A DNA stretch of 23,594 nucleotides. It comes from a virus. The notes beneath the pieces are model-generated. The model was not told the origin of the DNA, ran no database searches, and saw only the letters and a program-made list of their open reading frames with translations. Shown piece after piece: positions 1 through 6,373 of this stretch (the first letter of the stretch is position 1; each line of letters opens with the position of its first letter). The DNA is taken from positions 1-23,594 of IMG/VR virus record IMGVR_UViG_3300021085_000220; one strand, 5' to 3'. A program made the translations under genes and the position numbers.

Positions 1-87
1 CCGCTTGACTTTAAGATACTCCTTAAATTCATTAGGGGTCATGTCTGCCGCTGTCTTAGATATTGTCTCTTGCCGTTCTTGCTTCAT
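1..87 (-). CDS. Unknown phage protein, N-terminal part (runs off the window)
   Basis: This is an open frame of 29 codons from an ATG at 87 to the window edge, beginning MKQERQETISK and continuing as a charged, soluble-looking protein. An SD-like GAGGGG lies about 3 bases upstream. It overlaps the end of the primase-helicase gene by 32 bp, which fits the overlapping style of this operon. The family is not recognisable from so few residues. Confidence 0.5.
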   Translation of the reverse strand, partial: MKQERQETISKTAADMTPNEFKEYLKVKR

Positions 88-2263
88 ATTCCCCTCTACT
101 CATTACGCCGTCTATAGTTCCGAGCCACTTACGCCCGCCAGTTGTTGAGAACGAGAACTTCTCTATGCGGCGCTCCGCGATAAGTTCCCGAACAATTTGG
201 TCTGCTGTATATTGGCTTATTCCAGCTAAAGAAGCTGGTGCCTCACTATCTGTCAATCTTTCTAAAATACTATCTGCACCACCACGCTGGCAAAGAGCCC
301 GACCATTACGCTCACATTCGGAAACCCAGTTTGCCATAGAATCTTTGCGTATCTGAGCCTGATTACTTTGCCCAAGGCTTAGAACTTGTTCGGTTCTGTC
401 CTCTAGCAACCCAGTAAGCGTGTTACGAATGAAGTGCCGTATGTCACGACTAGCAGGGCCGTTAGACTTAACCACGGCGCCGTCAAAGCAACGGTTGCGC
501 TGGTAATCAATGCCTAAGTCATTACAACGACCCTTAGATGTTTTCTCTTCGACTTGCCACACAGCAAACGCTGAACGAACCCCATCGACCAGAGCAGATG
601 TACCCCGAATCATATTACGCGCTTCTTCAGGCTTGGTTACAACCTTGTCGTCTTTTATCTTAGTCATATGGTGACAAACAAGAACTGCTGCACCAGTCTC
701 AGTTGCAACCCGAGCCAGAAGGCCCGTAAGAGCCGCACCAGCCGCTGGGTCAGCATTTACATCTGCGTGTACGAATGATGCTAGTGGGTCAAACACAATG
801 AGCTTCAGGTTGTCCATCTGAATCATTTGCTCGTAGATTTTTTTGAACTCGTCCGTTTCACTATATTCGCCCATTGATTCTCTGAGAATAGGGAAGACAC
901 CTCCCACGTTTGGTAACGGAACAACATGTAATTTGTTCGGGTACGAAAACCTAAGTCCTTCCTCGTCCAGTCGTTCAATTCTTCTGTGCATTTCCGATTC
1001 ATCATCTTCCGCAGTAAATAGAACAACATCACCAAACTCTCCTACAATACCACCGAATGAATTTTGCATGGGACTACCAGACGCAACCTTCATAGCCAAG
1101 TCCAATGTCATCATGCCCTTGCCTGAATCACCTGCGGCAGCAAAGATGATAGGAACCCCCAGAGGGAACGTACCATCAACCAAGAACTGCTGTTCAGGAG
1201 CAGAGCCGCTAAACCTAGATATAAGAAGGCTATCATTAAGAAGGTTAATACTACGATGCACAACACCTGCACCATCTTTAATGAATTGCTTCACATTGAA
1301 GCCTTCATCAATGGCGTCAGCCGCATCCCACTTGGACGGCTTGTCATGAGGTGGCTGTAGTATTGTTACTGAGTTCGCATCTGAGCCCATAGCAACTTCA
1401 CGAACAATTTCTGCTAGGCGCTTGCCAGCATCGTCATTGTCAGGCCATACGACTAAATCTTTGCCGCGCAAGGGAGTGAAGTCAAACTTCTCAGCGTTCT
1501 TGCGTGTAAGAGAACCAGCCCCGCCAAGCGTACAAGTAGCCGCCATTCCCTTGTCAACAAGAGCTTGAGCGCACTTCTCGCCCTCTACCCATATAACCTG
1601 CTGTTCGGATAAAATGTTCGGGATATTATATAGAGGCCTGATTTCAGGCGCTTTAGGATATGGCGAGCCGGGAACCCACGGACGGAACTCTTTCTTGCCG
1701 TCAATATCGTAGCGGCGCACGGTCACAAGAACCTCGCCGTCTCTGCTGATATAATCCCATTGCCCGTTATGTGGCGTGTTCGCATCAATACGAACCCTTT
1801 CCACTGAGGGAGTAGCCTTTGGTGTACTGGTGCCCTCTTTTGGTACACCGTTGCCAGCAGGAACCTTGTTCAGGTTCATTCCGCCTTCAGTACGCCATTC
1901 AGGTGCTGGTGGACGTATCGAATTGCTTTCCGATAAATAAGACCCGAACAACTCTTTTATGTCCGGCAGCCTCATGCCCCTAGCCTCCATCAATATCTTT
2001 ACGATGCCGCCGATACCAACGCCACCGTTAAAGTCTTGACCACGCATAAAGTGAGGACTGTTGTGATTGATGTCAATCTTCATGCTTTCGCCAGCTTCGC
2101 CAGCGAGTGAGCCGATAAAGAAGTCATTGCCTCTGATAACGCCATTAGGGAACGTATCCGATAGAACATTCACCTGAACGGAGCGAGGAACCTCTTTGCT
2201 TATTCTTTCTACTAAATCATGGGCATCACCAGATTTAGTGTTGTCAAATCGTATAACACTCAT
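56..2263 (-). CDS. TOPRIM primase / RepA-type helicase fusion
   Basis: This 735-aa protein looks like a bifunctional phage replication enzyme. Residues about 40-110 resemble the CHC2 primer-synthesis zinc region (GESMKID, then GGVGIGGIVKIL) but have no zinc cysteines. A TOPRIM domain follows, with acidic VEGEK at 226-230 and DNDD at 275-278. From about 355 there is a RecA/RepA-like ATPase: Walker A AAGDSGKGM with K382, Walker B LIVFD with D492, and a HH pair at 531-532 in VLVCHHMTK. The residue after the Walker A lysine is glycine, not the usual Ser/Thr. A C-terminal winged-helix-like tail (QYTADQIVRELIAERRI) is suggested. The domains predict a replication fork enzyme that unwinds DNA; whether it still primes without a zinc module is open. 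The start has AGGA 9 bases upstream. It is the last complete gene of the early operon. Confidence 0.85.
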   Translation of the reverse strand: MSVIRFDNTKSGDAHDLVERISKEVPRSVQVNVLSDTFPNGVIRGNDFFIGSLAGEAGESMKIDINHNSPHFMRGQDFNGGVGIGGIVKILMEARGMRLPDIKELFGSYLSESNSIRPPAPEWRTEGGMNLNKVPAGNGVPKEGTSTPKATPSVERVRIDANTPHNGQWDYISRDGEVLVTVRRYDIDGKKEFRPWVPGSPYPKAPEIRPLYNIPNILSEQQVIWVEGEKCAQALVDKGMAATCTLGGAGSLTRKNAEKFDFTPLRGKDLVVWPDNDDAGKRLAEIVREVAMGSDANSVTILQPPHDKPSKWDAADAIDEGFNVKQFIKDGAGVVHRSINLLNDSLLISRFSGSAPEQQFLVDGTFPLGVPIIFAAAGDSGKGMMTLDLAMKVASGSPMQNSFGGIVGEFGDVVLFTAEDDESEMHRRIERLDEEGLRFSYPNKLHVVPLPNVGGVFPILRESMGEYSETDEFKKIYEQMIQMDNLKLIVFDPLASFVHADVNADPAAGAALTGLLARVATETGAAVLVCHHMTKIKDDKVVTKPEEARNMIRGTSALVDGVRSAFAVWQVEEKTSKGRCNDLGIDYQRNRCFDGAVVKSNGPASRDIRHFIRNTLTGLLEDRTEQVLSLGQSNQAQIRKDSMANWVSECERNGRALCQRGGADSILERLTDSEAPASLAGISQYTADQIVRELIAERRIEKFSFSTTGGRKWLGTIDGVMSRGEYEARTARDNI

Positions 2264-2316
2264 TATATTGTATCCTGAAGCTTGTTGTTCTTTTCCTACA
2301 CGTTTCGTTTCACACT

Positions 2317-2344
2317 AAAGGGTCAGCTTCGGCTGGCCCTTTTT
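2317..2344 (+). terminator. Rho-independent terminator reading the plus strand
   Basis: An 11-bp stem (AAAGGGTCAGC with GCTGGCCCTTT) closes on a C(TTCG)G tetraloop, and the arm runs into TTTTT at 2340-2344. On the plus strand the only non-Watson-Crick pair is a T-G wobble (2323/2336). On the minus strand the same position is a C-A mismatch, the loop is CGAA and the tail is only TTTAG. The hairpin therefore works best against the direction of the flanking genes, with weaker function possible the other way. It sits just past the nuclease stop codon. Confidence 0.75.
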
Positions 2345-3132
2345 CATTTCCAACAAGTCTGGCGAAAGTCGCAAAACTTGCAGGTAAAGTAATCCGAGTT
2401 AGACGCAACCCGAGGAAGCATCTCACTTGCTTTTGTGGCTTGTAGTATCTCTACGCCTCTGTCACTTGTCCGCTGTGCAAGCCCTTTATCAAACGGAACA
2501 AGTTCGTAGTAGATTTCACTTGTATCCTTATTCATGACCGTAAACAAGGCTGGATTTTCTGTCAGGTCCATGTACGCCTGATACAAAGCTATTTGTGCGG
2601 CATATACAGGGTTAGCTTCCGCAACACCTTTCCGAACAAATTCACTAAACTTTTTGGTGTTCGCTGATTTGTTTTCCCAAAGGAATGGGTAGCCCATAGG
2701 AACTGGTCCCGAACAAATTACGCCGTCTATATGTCCCTTTATCTGCTCGTCCGCAACAGAGAAGCCAAACTGCTCACCATTCGAGTCGTGTGTCTTTAGC
2801 TCAAAGCCAGCATCAAGAAGGTACTTCGCAACCATGTCTTCAATCTGGTGCCCGAAGTCAAAGATACGCAACGTCCTAGCAGGGAACTGCTTAGATTCAT
2901 CTACAGGTGTTTGCATATAACGGTACTGAACCATTCTAGCGCACGAGCTGCCGAGAGATGAGCCGCCTAGATATTTACGGCTTGGCTGTGCATCATTCTT
3001 CTCACATATGGCCTTATCAACATTAAAGCTAATTAGCTCTATTGCATCAGAATGGTATTTCGTCGTCCGGGAATTCGTCAGGACTGGAGACAACCTTTTC
3101 GAGTTCAAAAAGTCCTTGTTCTGTATAGTCAT
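2344..3132 (-). CDS. Cas4/RecB-like PD-(D/E)XK nuclease with predicted 4Fe-4S cluster
   Basis: This 262-aa protein carries the complete RecB/Cas4 motif set: GHQIED with H95, GHIDGV with D136, the catalytic WENK (E153, K155), and the QIALYQAYM helix with Q180 and Y184. Four cysteines are placed as in Cas4 and AddB: C64 near the N terminus, and C251, C254 and C260 in YFTCKFCDFRQTCWK at the end. This predicts an iron-sulphur-stabilised exonuclease that resects DNA ends, in line with the Sak4 and SSB-like genes upstream. There are no cas1 or cas2 genes nearby, so a CRISPR role is not suggested. The ATG at 3132 has a weak GAGGG about 12 bases upstream and lies 86 bp inside the preceding gene. No later Met would keep C64. 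Confidence 0.85.
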   Translation of the reverse strand: MTIQNKDFLNSKRLSPVLTNSRTTKYHSDAIELISFNVDKAICEKNDAQPSRKYLGGSSLGSSCARMVQYRYMQTPVDESKQFPARTLRIFDFGHQIEDMVAKYLLDAGFELKTHDSNGEQFGFSVADEQIKGHIDGVICSGPVPMGYPFLWENKSANTKKFSEFVRKGVAEANPVYAAQIALYQAYMDLTENPALFTVMNKDTSEIYYELVPFDKGLAQRTSDRGVEILQATKASEMLPRVASNSDYFTCKFCDFRQTCWK

Positions 3133-3286
3133 CTGATAAATCCCTCACCTTTTGTATTACTGAAACAAGGCCCAACACCTCATCCTTTGAAAGGTCAGAT
3201 AACTTCTTATCCCACCCTATTACTCCGAAACATTTAGCCACTTCTTTTAGTGTACTGTCATCTCGTCTGGAAATATTATGTTGCAT
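3047..3286 (-). CDS. Small early protein with SSB-type acidic C-terminal tip
   Basis: This 79-aa protein is of unrecognised family. It has a predicted helical body (KEVAKCFGVIGWDKKLSDL, then DEVLGLVSVIQKV) and ends in DEFPDDEIPF, which closely resembles the acidic amphipathic tip of bacterial and phage SSB proteins (typically DDDIPF). It is too short for an OB fold. Its ATG at 3286 has a strong AAGGAGG, though about 13 bases away. It overlaps the preceding gene by 40 bp and the nuclease gene by 86 bp in another frame. The tip suggests that it docks on proteins that normally recognise SSB tails, or acts as a detached tail for the SSB-like protein in this operon; that is inference. Confidence 0.7.
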   Translation of the reverse strand: MQHNISRRDDSTLKEVAKCFGVIGWDKKLSDLSKDEVLGLVSVIQKVRDLSDDYTEQGLFELEKVVSSPDEFPDDEIPF

Positions 3287-3534
3287 AATCTTTTATCATC
3301 CTCCTTCTGTGGGTTAGCAAATGAGATATGGAAAAGCTCATCGTCTCCAACGACCATGTTAGCCACCCCTGTGCTAAAGTCTTCCATGTATTCTTGCGTA
3401 ATGTCTTCAACAAAATAGCCCATACTATCCATAATGTCGTCTTCATCTGCCGTTTCTGGAACGCTCAGAAATCCCTTAATCTCTTTCATTGGCTTGTCTG
3501 GAAAAAACAAGATAACATTTATTTCTATTCTCAT
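3247..3534 (-). CDS. Acidic 95-aa phage protein of unknown function
   Basis: This protein begins MRIEINVILFFPDKP and is rich in Asp and Glu (for example ADEDDIMDS and GDDELF), with no signal peptide, membrane segment or recognised domain. The start is firm: TTGGAGG lies 5 bases upstream of the ATG at 3534, and the preceding 58-aa gene ends at 3535, so the two abut as TAA-ATG. It overlaps the following 79-aa gene by 40 bp. The context is the early replication/recombination operon. The strong negative charge could suit a DNA mimic or inhibitor, but nothing in the sequence proves that. Confidence 0.7.
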   Translation of the reverse strand: MRIEINVILFFPDKPMKEIKGFLSVPETADEDDIMDSMGYFVEDITQEYMEDFSTGVANMVVGDDELFHISFANPQKEDDKRLCNIIFPDEMTVH

Positions 3535-3711
3535 TTATTCCTCCAAGGAACTAGCTTCACTGGACGGTAAAATCTTTTTATCTACATGCTTACCAGTTAT
3601 GTTTTCAGTGACGTTAGCATCTTGAAATCCATCATCTGGAAGGGATGCGGTAAACTCCTGCATCTTCCTTATCTGTTCAATTCTTTTTCTTTCGCGTTCT
3701 CTTTGAGACAT
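3535..3711 (-). CDS. 58-aa basic-to-acidic small protein
   Basis: This short gene is easy to overlook. The frame opens with MSQRERERKRIEQIRKM, a strongly basic helix, followed by a more acidic Ser-rich tail ending in EASSLEE. Its ATG overlaps the preceding stop by one base (TAATG at 3709-3713) and its stop abuts the next ATG, so it exactly fills the space between two other genes. That fit is the main evidence that it is real. The SD is poor, so translation probably depends on coupling to the upstream gene. The family is unknown; the basic helix could bind nucleic acid or a partner protein. Confidence 0.7.
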   Translation of the reverse strand: MSQRERERKRIEQIRKMQEFTASLPDDGFQDANVTENITGKHVDKKILPSSEASSLEE

Positions 3712-4070
3712 TACAAAGCAACCTGTATTAAGTCTGTTAAGTTTATCAAGAACCCTTTAGAAGAGTTATTGTCTCCGCCTTTGAATACATGGCTGTTCTC
3801 ATATGCTTTATTGCAAAGGGAGGTCAGCCTGTCCTTTGATACTATCAGGATTGGGCCAGTTGTAAAAACAAAAGCCCAAAAATCTGCATTTGTTGTTGTG
3901 ATGCCAGAAGGTTTGTTGCGGCACTCATACTCAATGAACACTCGTCCAGAGCGGTGCGCTATCTTATCGTGCTTTACTTCAATCTTTTTGTTCTGGAGCA
4001 AGTCGCCAAGAAATTGTTCGGCTACTTGGCCCACCAGAAGGTCATGCCCGAAGTCATTATTATAAAGCAT
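3711..4070 (-). CDS. Putative PD-(D/E)XK nuclease-like phage protein
   Basis: This 119-aa protein has an arrangement common to small phage nuclease-like proteins. A helix carries GQVAEQFLGDLL (E18), followed by a strand with IEVKHD (E31, K33, D35), then VFIEYE (E47, E49) and NADFWAFVF. The acidic residues and EVK are compatible with a restriction-like or resolvase-like active site, but the exact catalytic set cannot be fixed by eye. It begins 2 bases after the methyltransferase stop, so the two are co-transcribed. A methyltransferase/endonuclease pair of restriction-modification type is conceivable. A resolvase-like role in DNA processing is equally possible. Confidence 0.55.
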   Translation of the reverse strand: MLYNNDFGHDLLVGQVAEQFLGDLLQNKKIEVKHDKIAHRSGRVFIEYECRNKPSGITTTNADFWAFVFTTGPILIVSKDRLTSLCNKAYENSHVFKGGDNNSSKGFLINLTDLIQVAL

Positions 4071-4072
4071 AT

Positions 4073-4810
4073 CTAAATCATTTCTTTTATGGTGAGGCCA
4101 ATATTCATGGCAATTTGTGGAACGATTGCATTTCCTAATCCGGTGTTTCTGTCCACCCGATTGGGTATCCCATCAGCCACTCCATAAGGGCGGGATTCGA
4201 TTTTCCGCCATTGCCCTGTGTCAAATTCCTGCGCTCCTCTTCGGTCAGATGGCCTAGTTCTTTTAGCTTCGCCATCTTGTTGAAGTTTCCCGTCCCCCCG
4301 CAAAGTGCAGCGCCTGTCGTTGGCGTGGGCCACGATATAAATCCTGGCTCTTTCATGAATTGCGCCGACACTGTAAGCCGGTAGTAACATTGGGATTGCG
4401 GTGTAGTTTTCGGAGTGAAGGTCATTGATGACGGCATCAAGCCCGTTTGTGATATGTCCGCGAACATTCTCAAAAACGCACCAGTCAGGTCTTTTTGCGG
4501 AGATAATTTTTTTGATGTAGGGCCAGATATGTCGCTCGTCTTCTGTGCCTTTGCGGTTCTTAGATGCAAGGCTGAATGGCTGACAAGGGTATCCTGCGGA
4601 GAGGATTTGGCAATCGGGAACATTTCTTTCTGGGTCATCAGCTAAAGCCTTTACGTCCTCTGTTATGGGTACGTCAGGCCAATGCCTGGACAGAACCTTG
4701 CGTGACCAAGGCTCAATGTCACAGAACATGACAGGCTTTGACAGCCCAATTGTTTGGAATGCTAAAGCGAAGCCGCCGACGCCACTACATAAATCAACAT
4801 GTTTTAACAT
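4073..4810 (-). CDS. C5-cytosine DNA methyltransferase (Dcm-like)
   Basis: This 245-aa protein holds the ordered C5-methyltransferase motifs. Motif I is DLCSGVGGFALAF for AdoMet. Motif IV is GYPCQPFS with the catalytic C76. Motif VI is ENVR at 114-117. Motif VIII is HERARIYIVAHA with R155. Motif X is GLGNAIVPQIA at 224-234. The protein is short because the target-recognition region between motifs VIII and X has only about 60 residues; there (about 166-205) it reads as an unusual basic, low-structure stretch. It would methylate cytosine in phage DNA, most likely to avoid host restriction, or in host DNA. The ATG at 4810 has AGGAG and GAGGG upstream. A second frame inside this gene also looks conserved (see 4135-4638). 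Confidence 0.9.
   Translation of the reverse strand: MLKHVDLCSGVGGFALAFQTIGLSKPVMFCDIEPWSRKVLSRHWPDVPITEDVKALADDPERNVPDCQILSAGYPCQPFSLASKNRKGTEDERHIWPYIKKIISAKRPDWCVFENVRGHITNGLDAVINDLHSENYTAIPMLLPAYSVGAIHERARIYIVAHANDRRCTLRGDGKLQQDGEAKRTRPSDRRGAQEFDTGQWRKIESRPYGVADGIPNRVDRNTGLGNAIVPQIAMNIGLTIKEMI
4135..4638 (-). CDS. Overlapping +1-frame ORF inside the methyltransferase gene
   Basis: An open frame of 167 codons lies wholly inside the methyltransferase gene, shifted by one base. Its C-terminal part carries WPTPT at 103-107 and LMEWLMGYPIGWTE at 151-164. I recognise this pair from many phage proteins that are annotated as hypothetical or as methyltransferase-related. Between them it reads as ordinary protein (KMAKLKELGHLTEEERR), while the methyltransferase frame there looks unstructured. 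It stops at the start of methyltransferase motif X. No strong SD was established for the ATG at 4638. It may be a true overlapping gene, a frameshift product, or a relic; the family recognition is from memory and unverified. Confidence 0.35.
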   Translation of the reverse strand: MTQKEMFPIAKSSPQDTLVSHSALHLRTAKAQKTSDISGPTSKKLSPQKDLTGAFLRMFADISQTGLMPSSMTFTPKTTPQSQCYYRLTVSAQFMKEPGFISWPTPTTGAALCGGTGNFNKMAKLKELGHLTEEERRNLTQGNGGKSNPALMEWLMGYPIGWTETPD

Positions 4811-4833
4811 CTGCCCTCGCTCCTAAATAGGGT

Positions 4834-4861
4834 GGGTGGCTTTACGGCACTGGCGCCACCC
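4834..4861 (-). promoter_or_regulatory. Hairpin in the methyltransferase leader
   Basis: GGGTGGC at 4834-4840 pairs perfectly with GCCACCC at 4855-4861 around a 14-base loop. It ends about 24 bases upstream of the methyltransferase ATG. No T-run follows on either strand, so it is not a canonical terminator. A second, weaker pairing (CTAACG with CGTTAG, 4869-4898) lies just upstream in the transcript. This 100-base gap is by far the longest inside the early operon, so a leader structure that tunes methyltransferase translation, or an RNA processing site, is possible. Confidence 0.4.
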
Positions 4862-4911
4862 AAACCAGCTAACGACCTTAACTCAGGTTTGCCGTTAGTT
4901 CGCCTTTATTG

Positions 4912-5514
4912 TTATGCCTGTGCCCAAGCCGGAGCTACACCAGATGCAGGTGCAGTAGCTGGAGCCGCAGGTGCTAGTGACGCTGGGGCCATAGCAGGAG
5001 CATTGCCAGAAACGTAGTCGCTATTATCTGGCGTTAGAACAACAGTCATTTTGTTCTTAGCTGGGTAGCCATTATTCTCTGGCTCGACACCTACCAAGAA
5101 AGAAAACTCACAACCCTGCATATCTTGAATGCCTGAGATGTTTCGCTTCTGTTGCGCCTCTGGAGACATGTCGTTTGCCTTCAGATTATGAATGCTATCA
5201 ATCATGCGTCGAATTGTTTGCAAGCCGATGTTGCGAGCTACAGGTTGCCCGTTTTCATCCATCTTGTCGCCGTGAACAAAGAGCCTACTCCACACGCGGC
5301 GCTTGTCAAAAGACCCGCCGATAATGGTGAACTCCATGTCAGCCCAAATTGCGCTTGTGGTAGCTGAGTTCTTAAACAGCTTGCCATGCCCGAAGTCAGA
5401 CTTCTCTGTATCACCACCCGTAAAGTTGATGATAGCACGAACAGCAGTTTTGTCTGGAATGAGTTCCATAGTCTGGTTCTCAGTTCCTGTTGATACTTCA
5501 TTTAGATTAAGCAT
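4912..5514 (-). CDS. Single-stranded DNA-binding-like protein (DUF669-like)
   Basis: This 200-aa protein starts at the ATG at 5514, with GGAAGG about 9 bases upstream and an 8-bp overlap with the Sak4-like gene. A longer frame to 5589 would run far into that gene. The layout resembles phage SSB-like proteins of the DUF669 type: an N-terminal ELIPDKTAVRAII strand, a core reading FTIIGGSFDKRRVWSRLF, and a late strand reading CEFSFLVGVEPENNGYPAKN. It would coat single strands during replication and annealing next to the Sak4-like ATPase. The last 30 residues are a low-complexity Ala/Pro tail ending in PAWAQA, and the acidic tip typical of SSB is missing. The assignment rests on pattern and context. 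Confidence 0.65.
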   Translation of the reverse strand: MLNLNEVSTGTENQTMELIPDKTAVRAIINFTGGDTEKSDFGHGKLFKNSATTSAIWADMEFTIIGGSFDKRRVWSRLFVHGDKMDENGQPVARNIGLQTIRRMIDSIHNLKANDMSPEAQQKRNISGIQDMQGCEFSFLVGVEPENNGYPAKNKMTVVLTPDNSDYVSGNAPAMAPASLAPAAPATAPASGVAPAWAQA

Positions 5515-6373
5515 TTTCGGTATTTCCTTCCACCGCTTCACTAGGATTAACAAATTCGAGTGTACGTTCAGACTGCATCTTTCCGCCACTCATCTTCTCT
5601 AGAAGCCTACCAAGATGTGGCTCTTCTAGAGTATCAAGTCTGCCTGACCTGTCCTTGGCAGGGTATCCCCACTGGTTCAGTGTCTGACAAACAAACGCAC
5701 GATATGGGTTTCCATCTTCACTTGGCATAAGCGCCATAGTGATTACTTCGTCCACAATTCCAGGAAGTTCACGACCTGTCTTTGAGCCCTCAATTTGTAA
5801 CTCATAAGTCTCGCGTCCATAGTCATCAACCTTCTGGTCAAGGATGCCAACGAAGATTACGTTTTTATCCCTGATGTGCTGGAGATGGGACAACCATGCC
5901 ATCATCTCCCTGCCCTGCAAACCATATGCTGAACGTGTGTCCAGCTTACCAGTCCGCTCAGATTTACATTCGGGCTGGTTTTGGCAATGCTGAAAACAGA
6001 GCCTACCAGCAACCGTGATAGAGTCAACAAAGATTGTATCGTACTTAGATAGAATAGCTGTTGGGTCTCCATAAGTCTGACACACATAATCATAGTGTGC
6101 CTGACTGTATGTAGCGTCTTCGCCCAAAGATGGGTTTGGCCCACCTAAGAATACGGCGAAATCGCGGCACTCTTGCCATGTGCGAGGACGGATAACATCA
6201 ATGGCAACGCCTTCAATCGCCGCGTCACCCGCTTCCAAGTCCATGAACAAAGTCTTTGATGGGTCGAGTGTGCGAGCAAGAGATGTCTTGCCCACACCAG
6301 ACTGACCACAGATAACAATCTTGTGGCCCTTCTTTTCTTGGAGCCGTTGCTCCGCTGTAATAATATTAAGCAT
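5507..6373 (-). CDS. Sak4-like RecA-fold ATPase (single-strand annealing/recombination)
   Basis: This 288-aa protein is read from the ATG at 6373, which has GAAGGAA upstream and an 8-bp overlap with the preceding gene. A longer in-frame start at 6430 lacks support. Walker A is GQSGVGKTS (K29), followed by TLFMDLEAGDAA. Walker B is the hydrophobic strand YDTIFVDSI ending in Asp. A later strand NVIFVGILDQKVDD fits the RecA-like core of the AAA_24/Sak4 phage family. Sak4 proteins bind single-stranded DNA, work with a phage SSB, and promote annealing or strand exchange. Here the next gene encodes an SSB-like protein and a Cas4-like nuclease lies further down the operon, which supports a phage recombination module. 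Confidence 0.8.
   Translation of the reverse strand: MLNIITAEQRLQEKKGHKIVICGQSGVGKTSLARTLDPSKTLFMDLEAGDAAIEGVAIDVIRPRTWQECRDFAVFLGGPNPSLGEDATYSQAHYDYVCQTYGDPTAILSKYDTIFVDSITVAGRLCFQHCQNQPECKSERTGKLDTRSAYGLQGREMMAWLSHLQHIRDKNVIFVGILDQKVDDYGRETYELQIEGSKTGRELPGIVDEVITMALMPSEDGNPYRAFVCQTLNQWGYPAKDRSGRLDTLEEPHLGRLLEKMSGGKMQSERTLEFVNPSEAVEGNTENA

Noticed and set aside
843-1349. Plus-strand 168-codon open frame
   Set aside because: It lies opposite the well-supported ATPase domain of the primase-helicase. Its Ser/Pro-rich product has no recognisable motif.
5515-5589. Longer N terminus of the SSB-like protein
   Set aside because: It would extend deep into the Sak4-like gene. The ATG at 5514 has a strong SD and the 8-bp overlap also used by the preceding gene pair.
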